Shown here in pieces: positions 8,244 to 17,670 of a stretch of DNA of 41,043 nucleotides. Every line of letters begins with the position of its first letter. Positions within the stretch are counted from its first letter, which is position 1. Where the stretch lies: positions 1 through 41,043 of the forward strand of contig MGEK01000002.1 in NCBI GenBank assembly GCA_001791325.1, given 5' to 3'. The stretch comes from Candidatus Uhrbacteria bacterium RIFCSPLOWO2_01_FULL_47_25. GTDB lineage: Bacteria; Patescibacteriota; Patescibacteriia; GWA2-46-9. The translations under genes were made by a program, and so were the position numbers. The notes beneath the pieces are model-generated. The model did not search any database. It worked only from the letters and a program-made list of their open reading frames with translations, and was not told the DNA's origin.

Positions 8244-10070
8244 ATGCCTCGTCCACTGCCCAAAAATGATTATCAGGATTTAGAACGCATTTATCGCGAG
8301 GAATCAACTAGTGGCAGCGTTTTGGGTAATTTACAACGCCCTCCATCCTCCTCCTGGAGGAGATTAATGATGATTATTTTTTTTATATTGGCTCTGGGCA
8401 GTCTGGCTGCTTGGTCTGGTTTTTATGTTTTTAACTCATTCAGCAAGAATAAACCAAGCGAGTTGCGTTTTGAGATTTTCGTTCCCGACGCTATGGTGGT
8501 TGGAGAATCGGTGGAATATCGCGTGCGTTTAACAAATACGGCCGCCGCGGCTATGTCGGATGTTAATTTAAGATTAAATTATCCGGAGGGTTTTATTTGG
8601 AAAAGCGCTACTTTGACCCCGGAATCCGCTGCCCATAATATTTGGAATTTAGGGACTATTGCCGCCGGTGAAGGCAAAGAGATTGCTGTTCAAGGTATTA
8701 TTTTAGGAGAGAGCGGCGGAGTTAAGACTATTTTTGGCGAGGCTACTTATCACTTACCAAATTTTCGCTCTGAGCTTGAAAGCACAACATCAGCCGGATC
8801 AAAACTTGAAGACTCGCTTTTTAAGTTGGAATGGTCTGGTCCCGGCGTCAGTGCGCCGGGGGAATCTGTTAAGTATGATTTAAAATATGAGCATTTGGGA
8901 ACCGGTATACTGCCAGCCAGCGTGCTCACGGTCGTTTTTTCTCCAAATTTTAAAGTAACCGAATCATCGCCCCCCCAGATGATCGGTTCAGGCTATCAAT
9001 GGAGTTTGCCGGAACTTTTTTCCAAGGCCACTGGTCTTATCAGTATTACCGGTGTTTGGTCAAACGAAGCGGTTGGCGAAGAGACCTTAGTGGCGCGCCT
9101 GGAAACGAAGAGTGATACTGGCGCTTGGCTGAAGATCTCATCCGGTTCAACGATCATCAAGGTTAGCAACGGCGCGATTATTTTGTCTCTTAAAATAAAT
9201 GACAGTACAGTACCCGCGGCTGTTAATTTAGGAGATAGTCTTGCTTATACTCTTGAGTATGAGAATATTAGCGAGAGCACCATAGAAGAAGCAACGATAC
9301 GCGTTCGTTATGATTCCGAACTGATAGACTGGGAGAAAGTGATTATTGAAGATAACGGCAAAATTATTGATGGTCATAATATTATTTGGCAAAGCGAAAG
9401 CACTCCCGCTTTAGTAAAAGTATTGCCTAAGTCGCGCGGCGCATTGCGCTGGACATTACCTCTGGTAAAATCCTTACCCAGTGGCGCGCCCGTGCTTGAT
9501 ATTGTGGGCACGCCGGTATTTTCATACCAGAAGCTGGATGGTCAAATTGCGGAGAGGAGTTTTGAAGGAACATCTCTGTCGGTTCCGGTTAACGGCGAGA
9601 TTTCATTGGAGGTGGAAGTGCGATATTTTGACGACGCCAGCCGTCCTGTCGGAAGCGGTCCTTTGCCGCCGCGGGCTCACGTTACTACAACTTATCGCAT
9701 GATCTGGCGAATAAAAGGGAGTCAACATGGATTAAAGGATGTTAGTGTTCGCGCGGAGTTGCCGGCCGGAGTGAGTGTAGAGCGTAATAGTGGTACAACA
9801 GAAACAGGTGCGTGGAATATCTCTAATGATGGTCTGCCAGAATGGCAAATAGATAATCTGGCGCCATCACTGGAGCCGACCGCCTCATTTATTATCGCGC
9901 TTAAACCAGAGGATGATGATGTCGGTAAAGTTTTGGCTCTTAGCACAAGAACCACTCTAAGCGCTGTTGATAGCGTTACGGGAGGCAATGTTCAGGCAGT
10001 TGGTAACGTGGTGACAACTAATTTGGAGACGGATTCAATAGCGCGTGGGCAAGGAGTAGTGGAAAAATAA
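8244..10070 (+). CDS. Membrane-anchored protein with DUF11/CARDB-like beta repeats
   Basis: Predicted surface protein of 608 aa with one membrane anchor near residues 36-57 and a short basic cytoplasmic N-terminus. The rest is a series of beta-sandwich-like repeats, seen from recurring blocks such as SVEYRVRLTNTAAAAMSDVNL, SVKYDLKYEHLGTG, SLAYTLEYENISESTIEEA and TTYRMIWRIKG. These match the 'conserved repeat domain' pattern (DUF11/CARDB type), where each unit opens with a strand describing a 'relation between terms' turn. No enzyme motif is visible. It lies between the DUF4012 protein and a small membrane protein with gaps of 11 and 1 nt. Adhesion or a structural role is inferred only. Confidence 0.8.
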   Translation: MPRPLPKNDYQDLERIYREESTSGSVLGNLQRPPSSSWRRLMMIIFFILALGSLAAWSGFYVFNSFSKNKPSELRFEIFVPDAMVVGESVEYRVRLTNTAAAAMSDVNLRLNYPEGFIWKSATLTPESAAHNIWNLGTIAAGEGKEIAVQGIILGESGGVKTIFGEATYHLPNFRSELESTTSAGSKLEDSLFKLEWSGPGVSAPGESVKYDLKYEHLGTGILPASVLTVVFSPNFKVTESSPPQMIGSGYQWSLPELFSKATGLISITGVWSNEAVGEETLVARLETKSDTGAWLKISSGSTIIKVSNGAIILSLKINDSTVPAAVNLGDSLAYTLEYENISESTIEEATIRVRYDSELIDWEKVIIEDNGKIIDGHNIIWQSESTPALVKVLPKSRGALRWTLPLVKSLPSGAPVLDIVGTPVFSYQKLDGQIAERSFEGTSLSVPVNGEISLEVEVRYFDDASRPVGSGPLPPRAHVTTTYRMIWRIKGSQHGLKDVSVRAELPAGVSVERNSGTTETGAWNISNDGLPEWQIDNLAPSLEPTASFIIALKPEDDDVGKVLALSTRTTLSAVDSVTGGNVQAVGNVVTTNLETDSIARGQGVVEK

Positions 10071-10071
10071 A

Positions 10072-10431
10072 ATGCCTCTGGCCTTCATTATTCTTAGGGA
10101 AATTTTTTGGGAGATTATTTATGTGCCGGTGTGGTGGTACACGTTTGGCGCAGTTCGCGCCGTTAGTCGTTTTTTAACGCGTTTAAATGACGGTAATGAT
10201 TATCTGGGTTGGAGTGTATGGCTATTCAATATTTTTACTCCCATGTACGCGCAAACGGATCTTACGGGCCGGCTAATCAGCATAGGCGTCAGAATCGTGC
10301 AAGTGATGGCGCGCTCGGTTTTGTTTTTGGGCTGGATATTAGTCGTTGTCATTATGCTTATGGCTTATTTTCTTTTGCCATTGATAACCTTATTTGAGAT
10401 TTTTCATCAATGGCGTTTAATGATTATGTAA
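10072..10431 (+). CDS. Small membrane protein of unknown function
   Basis: A 119-aa protein with hydrophobic stretches at about residues 4-26 and 82-110 and an amphipathic middle (LTRLNDGNDYLGWSVWLFNIF). I do not recognise a family. It starts 1 nt after the preceding stop and ends 1 nt before the next start, so it is firmly embedded between a beta-repeat surface protein and the membrane Clp ATPase. The tight packing suggests that the three products work in one membrane complex. Coding status is supported by context and by the lack of a competing frame. Confidence 0.75.
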   Translation: MPLAFIILREIFWEIIYVPVWWYTFGAVRAVSRFLTRLNDGNDYLGWSVWLFNIFTPMYAQTDLTGRLISIGVRIVQVMARSVLFLGWILVVVIMLMAYFLLPLITLFEIFHQWRLMIM

Positions 10432-10432
10432 A

Positions 10433-13129
10433 ATGACGCAGGAAGCATTTGTCTGTCAGCAATGTCATGGTCTGGGTATCGCAGAAAAGCGGCCCTGTCG
10501 TGAATGCCGTGGCGTAGGGCATGGTGTTTTGATTGACGGTTTTTTAGTTTATTGGCATAAAAATTTAACCACGGAAGAATTTTTTCGTGATTGGGTCAGA
10601 GGAACAATAAAATCGGCCATACGTTTAACGGCTTTTCTGGTGAGTTTGACCGGCATACTTTATCTTATCTTCAAGATATTCATTGGCGCATCGATTTATC
10701 CCGCGACATTTCGTTTTTTTCCCTTGGCTTTGGGGCCGGAACAGTTTTTTTTCTGGATTTCAGTATTGACGATTCTGTTTGTTTACGCCAGCCTAGAGAT
10801 GGATCTTGCCGGCATGCGTCTCATCCCACGACGGAGTCATAAAGAGGATGATAATTCTCGGCGTCTCAAATTTTTCATATTTAGCGATAATCGCCATATT
10901 AATATAGCCGATACGCTGTCGCCTGATGCTGGGGCCGCTCTTTATGAGGCATTTCGCTTAGCCAAGCAGATGAAGCAGCCATTGCGCGGCATACACCTGC
11001 TTTTCGCGCTTTTGCGGTATGACCATGTTCGAACCGTGTTGGCTCGTTTAGGAGTGAATTTGAACGAACTGGGCGGAAAGATCACCCGTGCTTGTTTACT
11101 TGAATCAGTCGCCGACGAGGACATTGAGGCAATATTTCTTCAAGCTTATCAGCGTGCTTATGTGAGCCAGCAAACAGATATTGATGTCGTCACTTTGTTC
11201 ACGGCCGTGGGAACGGTAAATCCTTTGGCCCGCGAGGTGCTTTATGATGTTCGCGTTGATGAGGGAAAAATTAATAATGTGTTGGCTTGGCACTTAAGTG
11301 TCAAACGGCAGTATGAGCAGTGGCGTTATCGGCGGGCTCGAGCCAAACGTCGGCCGCGTAACCGTTTGGATAAAGCAATGACCGCAATTGCTACGCCGGT
11401 ACTTGATTATTTTTCCATTGATGTTACAGAGCTTGCTCAGTGGGGACGGTTTCTGCCAACCGCTAGCCGCAGTGCCGTAGTGGATCAAGTGGTGCGTATA
11501 TTTCAGTCTGGACATGATGCAATTCTGGTGGGCTACCCGGGAGTAGGGAAAAGTGGCGTGATAGAGGAACTGGCCGAACGGATGGTTTCCGATGACGTAC
11601 CGGCCATTTTAAAGGATAAGAGGTTGGTGAGCGTGTCTATTGCCAAACTAGTAAGCGGGGCAACACCGGCCGAAGCTGAGGCACGCCTGTTACAACTTTT
11701 AGACGAAGTTGCTTATTCGCGAAATATTGTTTTGGTAATTGAAGAAATACAAGGAGCCATTGGCATTACTAGTGGCCAGCCCGGTAGTGTGGATATGGCC
11801 GCGGTTCTCGCTAGAACAATTAGTCAGCGCTCTACTTTATGTTTGGCAACCACTACGCCGGATGCTTATAAACGTGCCATTGAACGCACGGTTTTATCTG
11901 GAATTTTTGAAAAAGTAAATTTAGACGAGCCGTCTATTGACGAAACTATTCAAATAGTTGAAGCCAGAGTCGGGACGGTGGAGGCGAAACACAAAATTTA
12001 TTTCTCTTATGACGCCATTGCCAGATTAGTTGAACTGGCGGCCAAATATATTCATGATCGTTATCTACCGCAGAAAGCCTTATCCCTACTTGATGAATTA
12101 GCGCTTTTTGTAAAGGAACGACGCGGCGAAAAAGTTGTTATGACATTAATGGATGTGGAAACATTTCTTAATCAAAAATTGGGCATACCAGTCAGTCAAG
12201 TGAGTGAAAATGAGACTCAGCTTTTACTACATTTTGAAGAGCGATTGCATGAAAGAATTATAAATCAAGATACTGCCGTGACAGCTGTATCTGAAGCTTT
12301 ACGTCGCGCTCGGGCTGAACTTAGAGACAAGAAAAAGACAATAGTTAATCTGCTGTTTCTCGGGCCGACCGGGGTGGGCAAAACCGAACTAGCTAAAGCT
12401 GTGGCCGCAGTTTATTTTGGTGATCAAAATCGAATGGTCCGACTAGATATGACGGAGTACCGTGAGCTCTCAAGCTTGTCTCGCCTCATTGGCAGCGCTG
12501 AAGGCGTAGGCAGTCGCGGCATATTGACTGAAGCGGTACGCAATAATCCTTTTACTATTGTTTTGTTGGACGAAATTGAGAAGGCCCACTCTGATATTAT
12601 TAATGTTTTCTTGCAAGTGATGGATGACGCCAGACTAACTGATAGTCGCGGACAAACTACTGATTTCACTAATGTCATCTTGATCGCCACATCCAATGCC
12701 GGTAGTGATTTTATTCAAGAGGCCCTGAAGGCGGATATGCCGATGCCGGAAATTGAGCGCCAGATTCTAGAGTCTGAACTGAAGCGTTATTTCAAACCGG
12801 AATTCCTCAATCGTTTTGACAACATTGTCGTTTTTAGGCCACTGAATCGCGATCATGTAATTAGTATAACGCGTTTAATGCTAAAAAAAGTGGAGCAGCG
12901 TTTGCTAGAGCATGGCGTAACTATATCAGTTACCGATAGGGCGGTGGATGAATTAGCAGATATGGGCTTTAATCCACTTTATGGCGCCCGACCACTTCGT
13001 CGGGTTATTCAGGAAAAAGTTGATTCGCCCATTGCCCGTTTGATTTTAGAGGGACGTTTGAAACGACGCGATCACGTATCCATAGAACTCGGCGGTCAGC
13101 TTAGCATCAAAAAGGCCGAGCAGTACTGA
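10433..13129 (+). CDS. Membrane-anchored ClpB/ClpC-like AAA+ ATPase with N-terminal zinc finger
   Basis: Predicted double-AAA+ unfoldase, 898 aa. The first 30 residues carry a DnaJ-type zinc motif (CQQCHGLG and CRECRGVG; cysteines 8, 11, 22, 25). Two hydrophobic segments at about 62-83 and 103-125 anchor it. A Clp-N-like helical domain covers about 148-290. The first AAA module has Walker A GYPGVGKSG near 366 and a divergent Walker B VLVIEEIQ. The second has GPTGVGKTE near 644, VLLDEIEKAH, a sensor region IATSNAGSDF and FLNRFDNIVVF. It ends with the D2-small domain LYGARPLRRVIQ. No ClpP-binding IGF-type loop is obvious. The architecture differs from soluble ClpB/ClpC. It ends in TGA, and that stop lies inside an inverted-repeat arm. 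Confidence 0.92.
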   Translation: MTQEAFVCQQCHGLGIAEKRPCRECRGVGHGVLIDGFLVYWHKNLTTEEFFRDWVRGTIKSAIRLTAFLVSLTGILYLIFKIFIGASIYPATFRFFPLALGPEQFFFWISVLTILFVYASLEMDLAGMRLIPRRSHKEDDNSRRLKFFIFSDNRHINIADTLSPDAGAALYEAFRLAKQMKQPLRGIHLLFALLRYDHVRTVLARLGVNLNELGGKITRACLLESVADEDIEAIFLQAYQRAYVSQQTDIDVVTLFTAVGTVNPLAREVLYDVRVDEGKINNVLAWHLSVKRQYEQWRYRRARAKRRPRNRLDKAMTAIATPVLDYFSIDVTELAQWGRFLPTASRSAVVDQVVRIFQSGHDAILVGYPGVGKSGVIEELAERMVSDDVPAILKDKRLVSVSIAKLVSGATPAEAEARLLQLLDEVAYSRNIVLVIEEIQGAIGITSGQPGSVDMAAVLARTISQRSTLCLATTTPDAYKRAIERTVLSGIFEKVNLDEPSIDETIQIVEARVGTVEAKHKIYFSYDAIARLVELAAKYIHDRYLPQKALSLLDELALFVKERRGEKVVMTLMDVETFLNQKLGIPVSQVSENETQLLLHFEERLHERIINQDTAVTAVSEALRRARAELRDKKKTIVNLLFLGPTGVGKTELAKAVAAVYFGDQNRMVRLDMTEYRELSSLSRLIGSAEGVGSRGILTEAVRNNPFTIVLLDEIEKAHSDIINVFLQVMDDARLTDSRGQTTDFTNVILIATSNAGSDFIQEALKADMPMPEIERQILESELKRYFKPEFLNRFDNIVVFRPLNRDHVISITRLMLKKVEQRLLEHGVTISVTDRAVDELADMGFNPLYGARPLRRVIQEKVDSPIARLILEGRLKRRDHVSIELGGQLSIKKAEQY

Positions 13130-13206
13130 ATTACGAATCAAGAATTGAGAACCAAATGTTGGCCGTCTTTTAACATCCTAATCCATTATTTTTGATTCAT
13201 AATTCA
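13127..13206. repeat. Intergenic inverted repeat between Clp-like gene and WecA-like gene
   Basis: Arms TGAATTACGAATCAA (13127-13141, including the TGA stop of the Clp-like gene) and TTGATTCATAATTCA (13192-13206) are complementary except at one position, with a 50-nt spacer. The right arm ends 7 nt before the next ATG. It resembles the layout of the CCCCGTTAGAA elements but has a different arm sequence. It could also act as a weak transcription terminator, though no T-run follows. Confidence 0.7.
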
Positions 13207-13213
13207 ATCAATA

Positions 13214-14320
13214 ATGTTTATTTTCTTATCTTTCCTAGCCGCCGTCGTAGGGGCTCTTTTATTGACGCCTCTCGTCAAAACATACGCGCTTAGTCATAAC
13301 ATTGTTGACAATCCGTTAATTGAATCAGATAGGAGAATGCATACTCAACCGACAGCCTTACTTGGCGGTTTGGCGGTTTGGTTATCAATCACTCTGCTGT
13401 TAGTCTTGCTGATTTTAATTAATCCTTCTTTTATTGTCGGTTCTTATCTGAAGTTTAAATATATTATCGGTATTATTATCGCCAGTATGGTACTTATGGT
13501 TGGCGGTTATTTAGACGATCGTTATCACCTGCGTCCCAGCATATCAATTTGGTTTCCCATCATCGCCGCCCTAGTTATTATAGCCAGTGGGGCCGGGATT
13601 AATTTTGTCACACGGCCATGGGGCGGCGTGTGGCGTCTGGACGGTTGGAAAATTGAATTGCTGCGAATCCACGGGTTACCTTATTATTTCAATGTATGGG
13701 CTGACTTGCTGGCCTTTTGTTGGCTTATGGGAATGATGTATACAACGAAACTTCTTGATGGCTTGGATGGATTAACAAGCGGTGTGGCCTCTATTGGCGC
13801 CCTAACTTTAACCGCCCTAAGTCTGACCGCCGTTGTGCATCAGCCGGATACAGCCCGCGTGTCCGCCATTGTAGCCGGAGCGTTTCTTGGTTTTTTATAT
13901 TATAACTGGTTTCCCGCACGCATTTTTTTGGGTGAAGGGGGCAGTTTATTGGCGGGATTTATGCTGGGAGTATTGGCTATAGTGGCCGGAGGTAAAATAG
14001 CCACGACTTTTCTGGTTATCGGTCTTCCCGCGTTTGATGTGGCTTGGGTTGTCCTGCGTCGTTTGTTTTGGGATAAGGTCTCTTTAGCAAGGGCGGATCG
14101 CCAGCATTTGCATTTTCGTCTTTTGGACATTGGTTTGACTCCAAAGCAAACGGTGTGGTTTTTTTGGTCAGTTAGTGCGGTTTTGGGCATGTTGGCTCTG
14201 GTCTTGCAGACACGCGGAAAATTTTTAGCCATACTATTCTTGGTAGTTGTTTCCATAGTGTTCGCCGCGATCATGGTGCGTCTATCGGGTTATTCACGCG
14301 TAACAAAATTAAATGCGTAG
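13214..14320 (+). CDS. WecA/MraY-family phospho-sugar (GlcNAc-1-phosphate) transferase
   Basis: Polytopic membrane enzyme (368 aa, about ten hydrophobic segments) predicted to transfer a HexNAc-1-phosphate from UDP-sugar to a polyprenyl phosphate. Family motifs are DDRYHL (D101, D102), LLDGLDGLTSG (D182), RIFLGEGGSLLAGF and the HxH-type DRQHLHFRL (H298, H300). The residue corresponding to the usual catalytic Asp of the GDxGS motif is Glu241 here. Such FLGEGGS variants seem, from memory, to occur in other Patescibacteria, so the enzyme may still be active. WecA rather than MraY is favoured because it is embedded in glycan genes and away from a division/cell-wall cluster. It overlaps the next gene by 8 nt. 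Confidence 0.88.
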   Translation: MFIFLSFLAAVVGALLLTPLVKTYALSHNIVDNPLIESDRRMHTQPTALLGGLAVWLSITLLLVLLILINPSFIVGSYLKFKYIIGIIIASMVLMVGGYLDDRYHLRPSISIWFPIIAALVIIASGAGINFVTRPWGGVWRLDGWKIELLRIHGLPYYFNVWADLLAFCWLMGMMYTTKLLDGLDGLTSGVASIGALTLTALSLTAVVHQPDTARVSAIVAGAFLGFLYYNWFPARIFLGEGGSLLAGFMLGVLAIVAGGKIATTFLVIGLPAFDVAWVVLRRLFWDKVSLARADRQHLHFRLLDIGLTPKQTVWFFWSVSAVLGMLALVLQTRGKFLAILFLVVVSIVFAAIMVRLSGYSRVTKLNA

Positions 14321-15818
14321 ATTATCCTCTAGAAGCAAATATAGAATTTTAGAGATGATACCGGGGGTCCTGGTTTGGACGACCTTTATTTTGGCCGTAA
14401 CGCTTTCATTCTTAAAGCCGTTATGGGTTGTTTATTTTATTATTATTTTTGATCTTTATTGGCTATTGCGCGTCTGTTATTTTGTGTTTTACATGATATT
14501 GGCCTGGCGTTCGTACAGCCGCGAAGTTAAGCGTGATTGGTTTGACGATTTACAACGCGAATATCCGCGTTGGCGTGAAATGTACCATTTGATTTTTTTG
14601 CCAACTTATCGCGAGGATTTGAGCATTATTGAATCTACTATCCAACGTCTGTCTGAAGTTAAATATGATCCCCGGCGGTTCATAATAATTTTGGCCGGCG
14701 AAGAGAGAGATCGTCAGAATTTTCTAAAGAACGCGGCGGCCATAACGGAACGGTATCGCCATTATTTCCACGACATTATTATTACGTTGCATCCGGCTGA
14801 TTTACCTGACGAAATTCCGGGCAAAGGTTCAAATCTTAATTGGTCGGGGCACCGTGTTAGGGAATATGTAGATAAAGCAGGTTTGCCATACCAAAACTTT
14901 ATCGTTTCTTCTTTTGATATTGACACTTTAGTACATCCGCAATATTTTGCCTGTTTAACATATAAATATTTGAGCCATCCCAATCCTACTCATACAAGTT
15001 ATCAACCAGCCGTTCTATATAATAATAACATTTGGCAGGCGCCCGCCATTACCCGAATTGCCGCGTTTGGAACGACTTTTTGGCTGATGACCGAACTTGC
15101 CCGTCCGGAACGACTTTTTACTTTTTCGTCTCATAGCATGAGTTGGCAAGCGCTGGTGGATGTTAATTTTTGGGAGAAGCAGATTGTTACTGAAGATTCG
15201 CGCATATTCTTGCAATGTTTGCTTCGCTATGATGGTGATTATACAGTAACGCCCATGTACGTACCGGTATCTATGGATATGGTTACTTCAACCAGCTATA
15301 TTGGCAGCTTAGTGAGTTTGTACAAACAGCAACGGCGCTGGGCATGGGGTATAGAGCATTTACCATATATGCTCTGGAATTTTTCTAAAAATTCAAAGAT
15401 TAAATTCCGGAAAAAACTTTATTATATTTGGAATCTCAGTGAAGGAATGTATTCATGGGCGACAACCCCGATTATGATTTTTGTTCTTGGTCGTTTGCCG
15501 CTTTATGTTGCCCCTACACACCTTCGGGAGCAGGCGCTATTTCAAAATGCTCCCTTTGTCTTGGAAACGCTCTTGCAGTTATCCATGATCGGCATTTTTA
15601 TTTCAGTGCTAATGAGTTTAAAACTTTTACCGCCGCGCCCCGATTCGATTAAGCCTCACGCGTACCTAACCATGGTTTTACAATGGCTTTTGTTGCCGAT
15701 AACCATTGGCGTTTTTGGATCTTTGCCCGCCACCGAGGCCCAGACGCGTCTTATGCTTGGGTGGTATTTAGGTTTTAATGTGACGGAAAAAGCCAGAAGC
15801 GAACCGGTTGCCTTATGA
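14313..15818 (+). CDS. Membrane GT2 glycosyltransferase (cellulose-synthase-like)
   Basis: Predicted inverting, GT-A fold glycosyltransferase, 501 aa, with two N-terminal membrane segments (about 17-38 and 43-66) and several C-terminal ones. The central domain has the DxD-like SSFDIDTLV (about 201-208), a TEDSRIF catalytic-base region near 292 and QQRRWAWG near 339. The last matches the (Q/R)xxRW signature of processive synthases such as BcsA and hyaluronan synthase. This suggests either polymerisation with simultaneous export or transfer to a membrane acceptor. The start ATG lies within the end of the upstream gene. It overlaps the following glycosyltransferase by 4 nt (ATGA), indicating translational coupling. 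Confidence 0.88.
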   Translation: MRRLSSRSKYRILEMIPGVLVWTTFILAVTLSFLKPLWVVYFIIIFDLYWLLRVCYFVFYMILAWRSYSREVKRDWFDDLQREYPRWREMYHLIFLPTYREDLSIIESTIQRLSEVKYDPRRFIIILAGEERDRQNFLKNAAAITERYRHYFHDIIITLHPADLPDEIPGKGSNLNWSGHRVREYVDKAGLPYQNFIVSSFDIDTLVHPQYFACLTYKYLSHPNPTHTSYQPAVLYNNNIWQAPAITRIAAFGTTFWLMTELARPERLFTFSSHSMSWQALVDVNFWEKQIVTEDSRIFLQCLLRYDGDYTVTPMYVPVSMDMVTSTSYIGSLVSLYKQQRRWAWGIEHLPYMLWNFSKNSKIKFRKKLYYIWNLSEGMYSWATTPIMIFVLGRLPLYVAPTHLREQALFQNAPFVLETLLQLSMIGIFISVLMSLKLLPPRPDSIKPHAYLTMVLQWLLLPITIGVFGSLPATEAQTRLMLGWYLGFNVTEKARSEPVAL

Positions 15819-16843
15819 AGATTGCCGTGCAGCTAGTGACCTGGAATGGCCAACTTTTTTTAGCCGATTGTCTTTCGTCATTAAGTAATCAGACCTTTCA
15901 GGATTGGCAAATTTTTATTATTGATAATAATTCTACCGATCGTACGCCTAACATTATTCATCGTTGGCTTGATCATCATATAGCGCAGTATTCATTTAAA
16001 ACACTCCCGTTAAATGTGGGCTTCGCGCCGGGTCATAATTTGCTTCTTCAGTCTCACGACGCTCCGTATGTCTTTATTCTTAATCAGGATGTATTATTAG
16101 AGCCGAATTATTTGTATGAGCTGATTTGTTGCCTTGAAGCGCGTCGCCAGAGCGGCAGCGCCACGGGCTGTTTATTCCGTTGGGAATCGCGCCATGGCCA
16201 ATTGATCAAAACCGATATTCTGGACAGCACCGGCTTAGAAATTTATCGCACGCATCGCGTAGTAGAAAGGGGGAGAGGGGAGGACTCACTTTTATCTGAC
16301 GATGTTGAGGAAGTGTTTGGGGTTCCGGCAACGGCCGCTCTGTACCGGCGTGTTGCTCTTGATGAAACGGTGCTTCACACCGTTAATGGCAGGGAATGGT
16401 TTGATAACGATTTTGGTTCATATAAGGAGGACGTTGACCTGGCGTATCGTCTGCAGCTTTTGGGCTGGCAAAGTATTTATGTGCCATCGGCGCGCGGCTA
16501 TCATTATCGAGGATTGCGAGGCGCCGCTGACACGACAACCGGTTTTTTTACATTTGACACTTGGTGGCAGCGACGAAATAAAAGCGCCTCGGCCAATCAA
16601 CTGTCATATAGCAATCATTTATCCTTTTTGTTTAAAAGCTTTGCTTTCGCCATATTTTCTTTAACTTGGTGGGCAACTGTTTTGTATGAATCCGCCAAAG
16701 CCGTGGATTTAATTTTTGTTGAGCCAAGAACTTTTTGGTATGCTTGGTCTAAATTATTTCGTATTCGCAGGACTCTTCGGATGAAACGTCGCATGATTTT
16801 CATGAAACCTTATCATCCAAAAAACATCAAACGTTTCTTTTAG
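15815..16843 (+). CDS. GT2-family glycosyltransferase (rhamnosyltransferase-like)
   Basis: Predicted GT-A inverting glycosyltransferase of 342 aa. Seen motifs are IAVQLVTWNGQLFLADCL at the N-terminus, IIDNNSTDRTPNII for nucleotide binding, FILNQDVLLEP as the metal-binding region, and YKEDVDLAYRLQLLGW with the catalytic ED. A hydrophobic helix near residues 268-288 could tether it to the membrane. The pattern matches the dTDP-rhamnosyl transferase-like subgroup, but the sugar cannot be fixed. Its start overlaps the preceding stop in an ATGA junction. Its stop codon is the first part of a short AGCTTA repeat. Confidence 0.9.
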   Translation: MKIAVQLVTWNGQLFLADCLSSLSNQTFQDWQIFIIDNNSTDRTPNIIHRWLDHHIAQYSFKTLPLNVGFAPGHNLLLQSHDAPYVFILNQDVLLEPNYLYELICCLEARRQSGSATGCLFRWESRHGQLIKTDILDSTGLEIYRTHRVVERGRGEDSLLSDDVEEVFGVPATAALYRRVALDETVLHTVNGREWFDNDFGSYKEDVDLAYRLQLLGWQSIYVPSARGYHYRGLRGAADTTTGFFTFDTWWQRRNKSASANQLSYSNHLSFLFKSFAFAIFSLTWWATVLYESAKAVDLIFVEPRTFWYAWSKLFRIRRTLRMKRRMIFMKPYHPKNIKRFF

Positions 16844-16870
16844 CTTAAAGCTTACGGCTTATAGCTTAAA
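16841..16870. repeat. AGCTTA-type interspersed repeat
   Basis: Between two GT2 genes, TAGCTTAAA occurs at 16841-16849 and again at 16862-16870, separated by GCTTACGGCTTA. The reverse complement reads AAGCTATAAGCCGTAAGC. This resembles the AAGCCATAAGCC stretch inside mnmA at 26274-26285, so both may be members of one repeat family. The first copy includes the upstream stop codon. Confidence 0.5.
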
Positions 16871-16875
16871 ATTCT

Positions 16876-17661
16876 ATGACCCTTTCCATTATTATCGTAA
16901 ATTATCGGACACAAAGACTGTTGCGGCAATGTTTAAGAGGAATTTATCATTATCCTCCCAGCGTAGAATTTGAAATAATCGTAGTTGATAATGGCTCGGC
17001 CGATGGTTCGGTCTCAATGGTTAAGGATGAATTTCCAGGGGTTCATCTGCTTGCTTTGTCAAAGAATGAAGGTTATGCCAAGGGCAGCAATATCGCCATC
17101 AAGGAAGCACGCGGCGAATTTTTATTATTTATGAATGCTGATATAGCGGTGTTGGCAAACAGTTTTGACAATTTGCTTGCTTTTATGCGCAAACGTCCAG
17201 AGGTCGGCATGGCTGGGCCGCAATTATTAAATCCTGATAGAACAATTCAGCACTCGGCCTTTCGCTGGTATAGTCTACTCACGCCTTTTTGCCGCCGCAC
17301 TTGGCTAAAATTCACTGGCATAGGTAAAAATGAATTGACTAGGTTTTTAATTTTAGAGTGGGATCATAAAACGGAACGCAGAGTTAATTGGTTGATGTCC
17401 AGCTGTATTGTTGTTAGACGTCAGGCGATAGAGGACGTAGGTAATTTTGACGAGCGTTTTTTTGTTTATCTTTCCGATACGGATCTCTGCCGTCGATTCT
17501 GGCTTAAGAACTGGCCTGTCGTTTATACTCCAGAATCAATTTTTATTCATTTGCACCATCGTCAATCGGCCGAAGAGATGCAACTTACCGTTGTTCATTT
17601 GCGAGATTGGATTCGTTATTTGTGGAAATGGCGAGGCCAACCGTCGCCGCGAATTGAATAA
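16876..17661 (+). CDS. GT2-family glycosyltransferase
   Basis: Predicted GT-A glycosyltransferase of 261 aa. It opens with LSIIIVNYRTQRLLRQCL, then IVVDNGSADGS and FLLFMNADIAVL as the metal site, followed by PEVGMAGPQLLNPDRTIQHS and a C-terminal LSDTDLCRRFWLKNW with the acidic catalytic pair. This PQLLxPDG-type block is shared with the gene at 38620 and with many rhamnosyltransferase-like proteins of surface glycan clusters. It is the last gene of the second glycan block. The start follows 32 nt of AT-rich repeat sequence without a Shine-Dalgarno motif. Confidence 0.92.
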   Translation: MTLSIIIVNYRTQRLLRQCLRGIYHYPPSVEFEIIVVDNGSADGSVSMVKDEFPGVHLLALSKNEGYAKGSNIAIKEARGEFLLFMNADIAVLANSFDNLLAFMRKRPEVGMAGPQLLNPDRTIQHSAFRWYSLLTPFCRRTWLKFTGIGKNELTRFLILEWDHKTERRVNWLMSSCIVVRRQAIEDVGNFDERFFVYLSDTDLCRRFWLKNWPVVYTPESIFIHLHHRQSAEEMQLTVVHLRDWIRYLWKWRGQPSPRIE

Positions 17662-17670
17662 TATCAGGTT

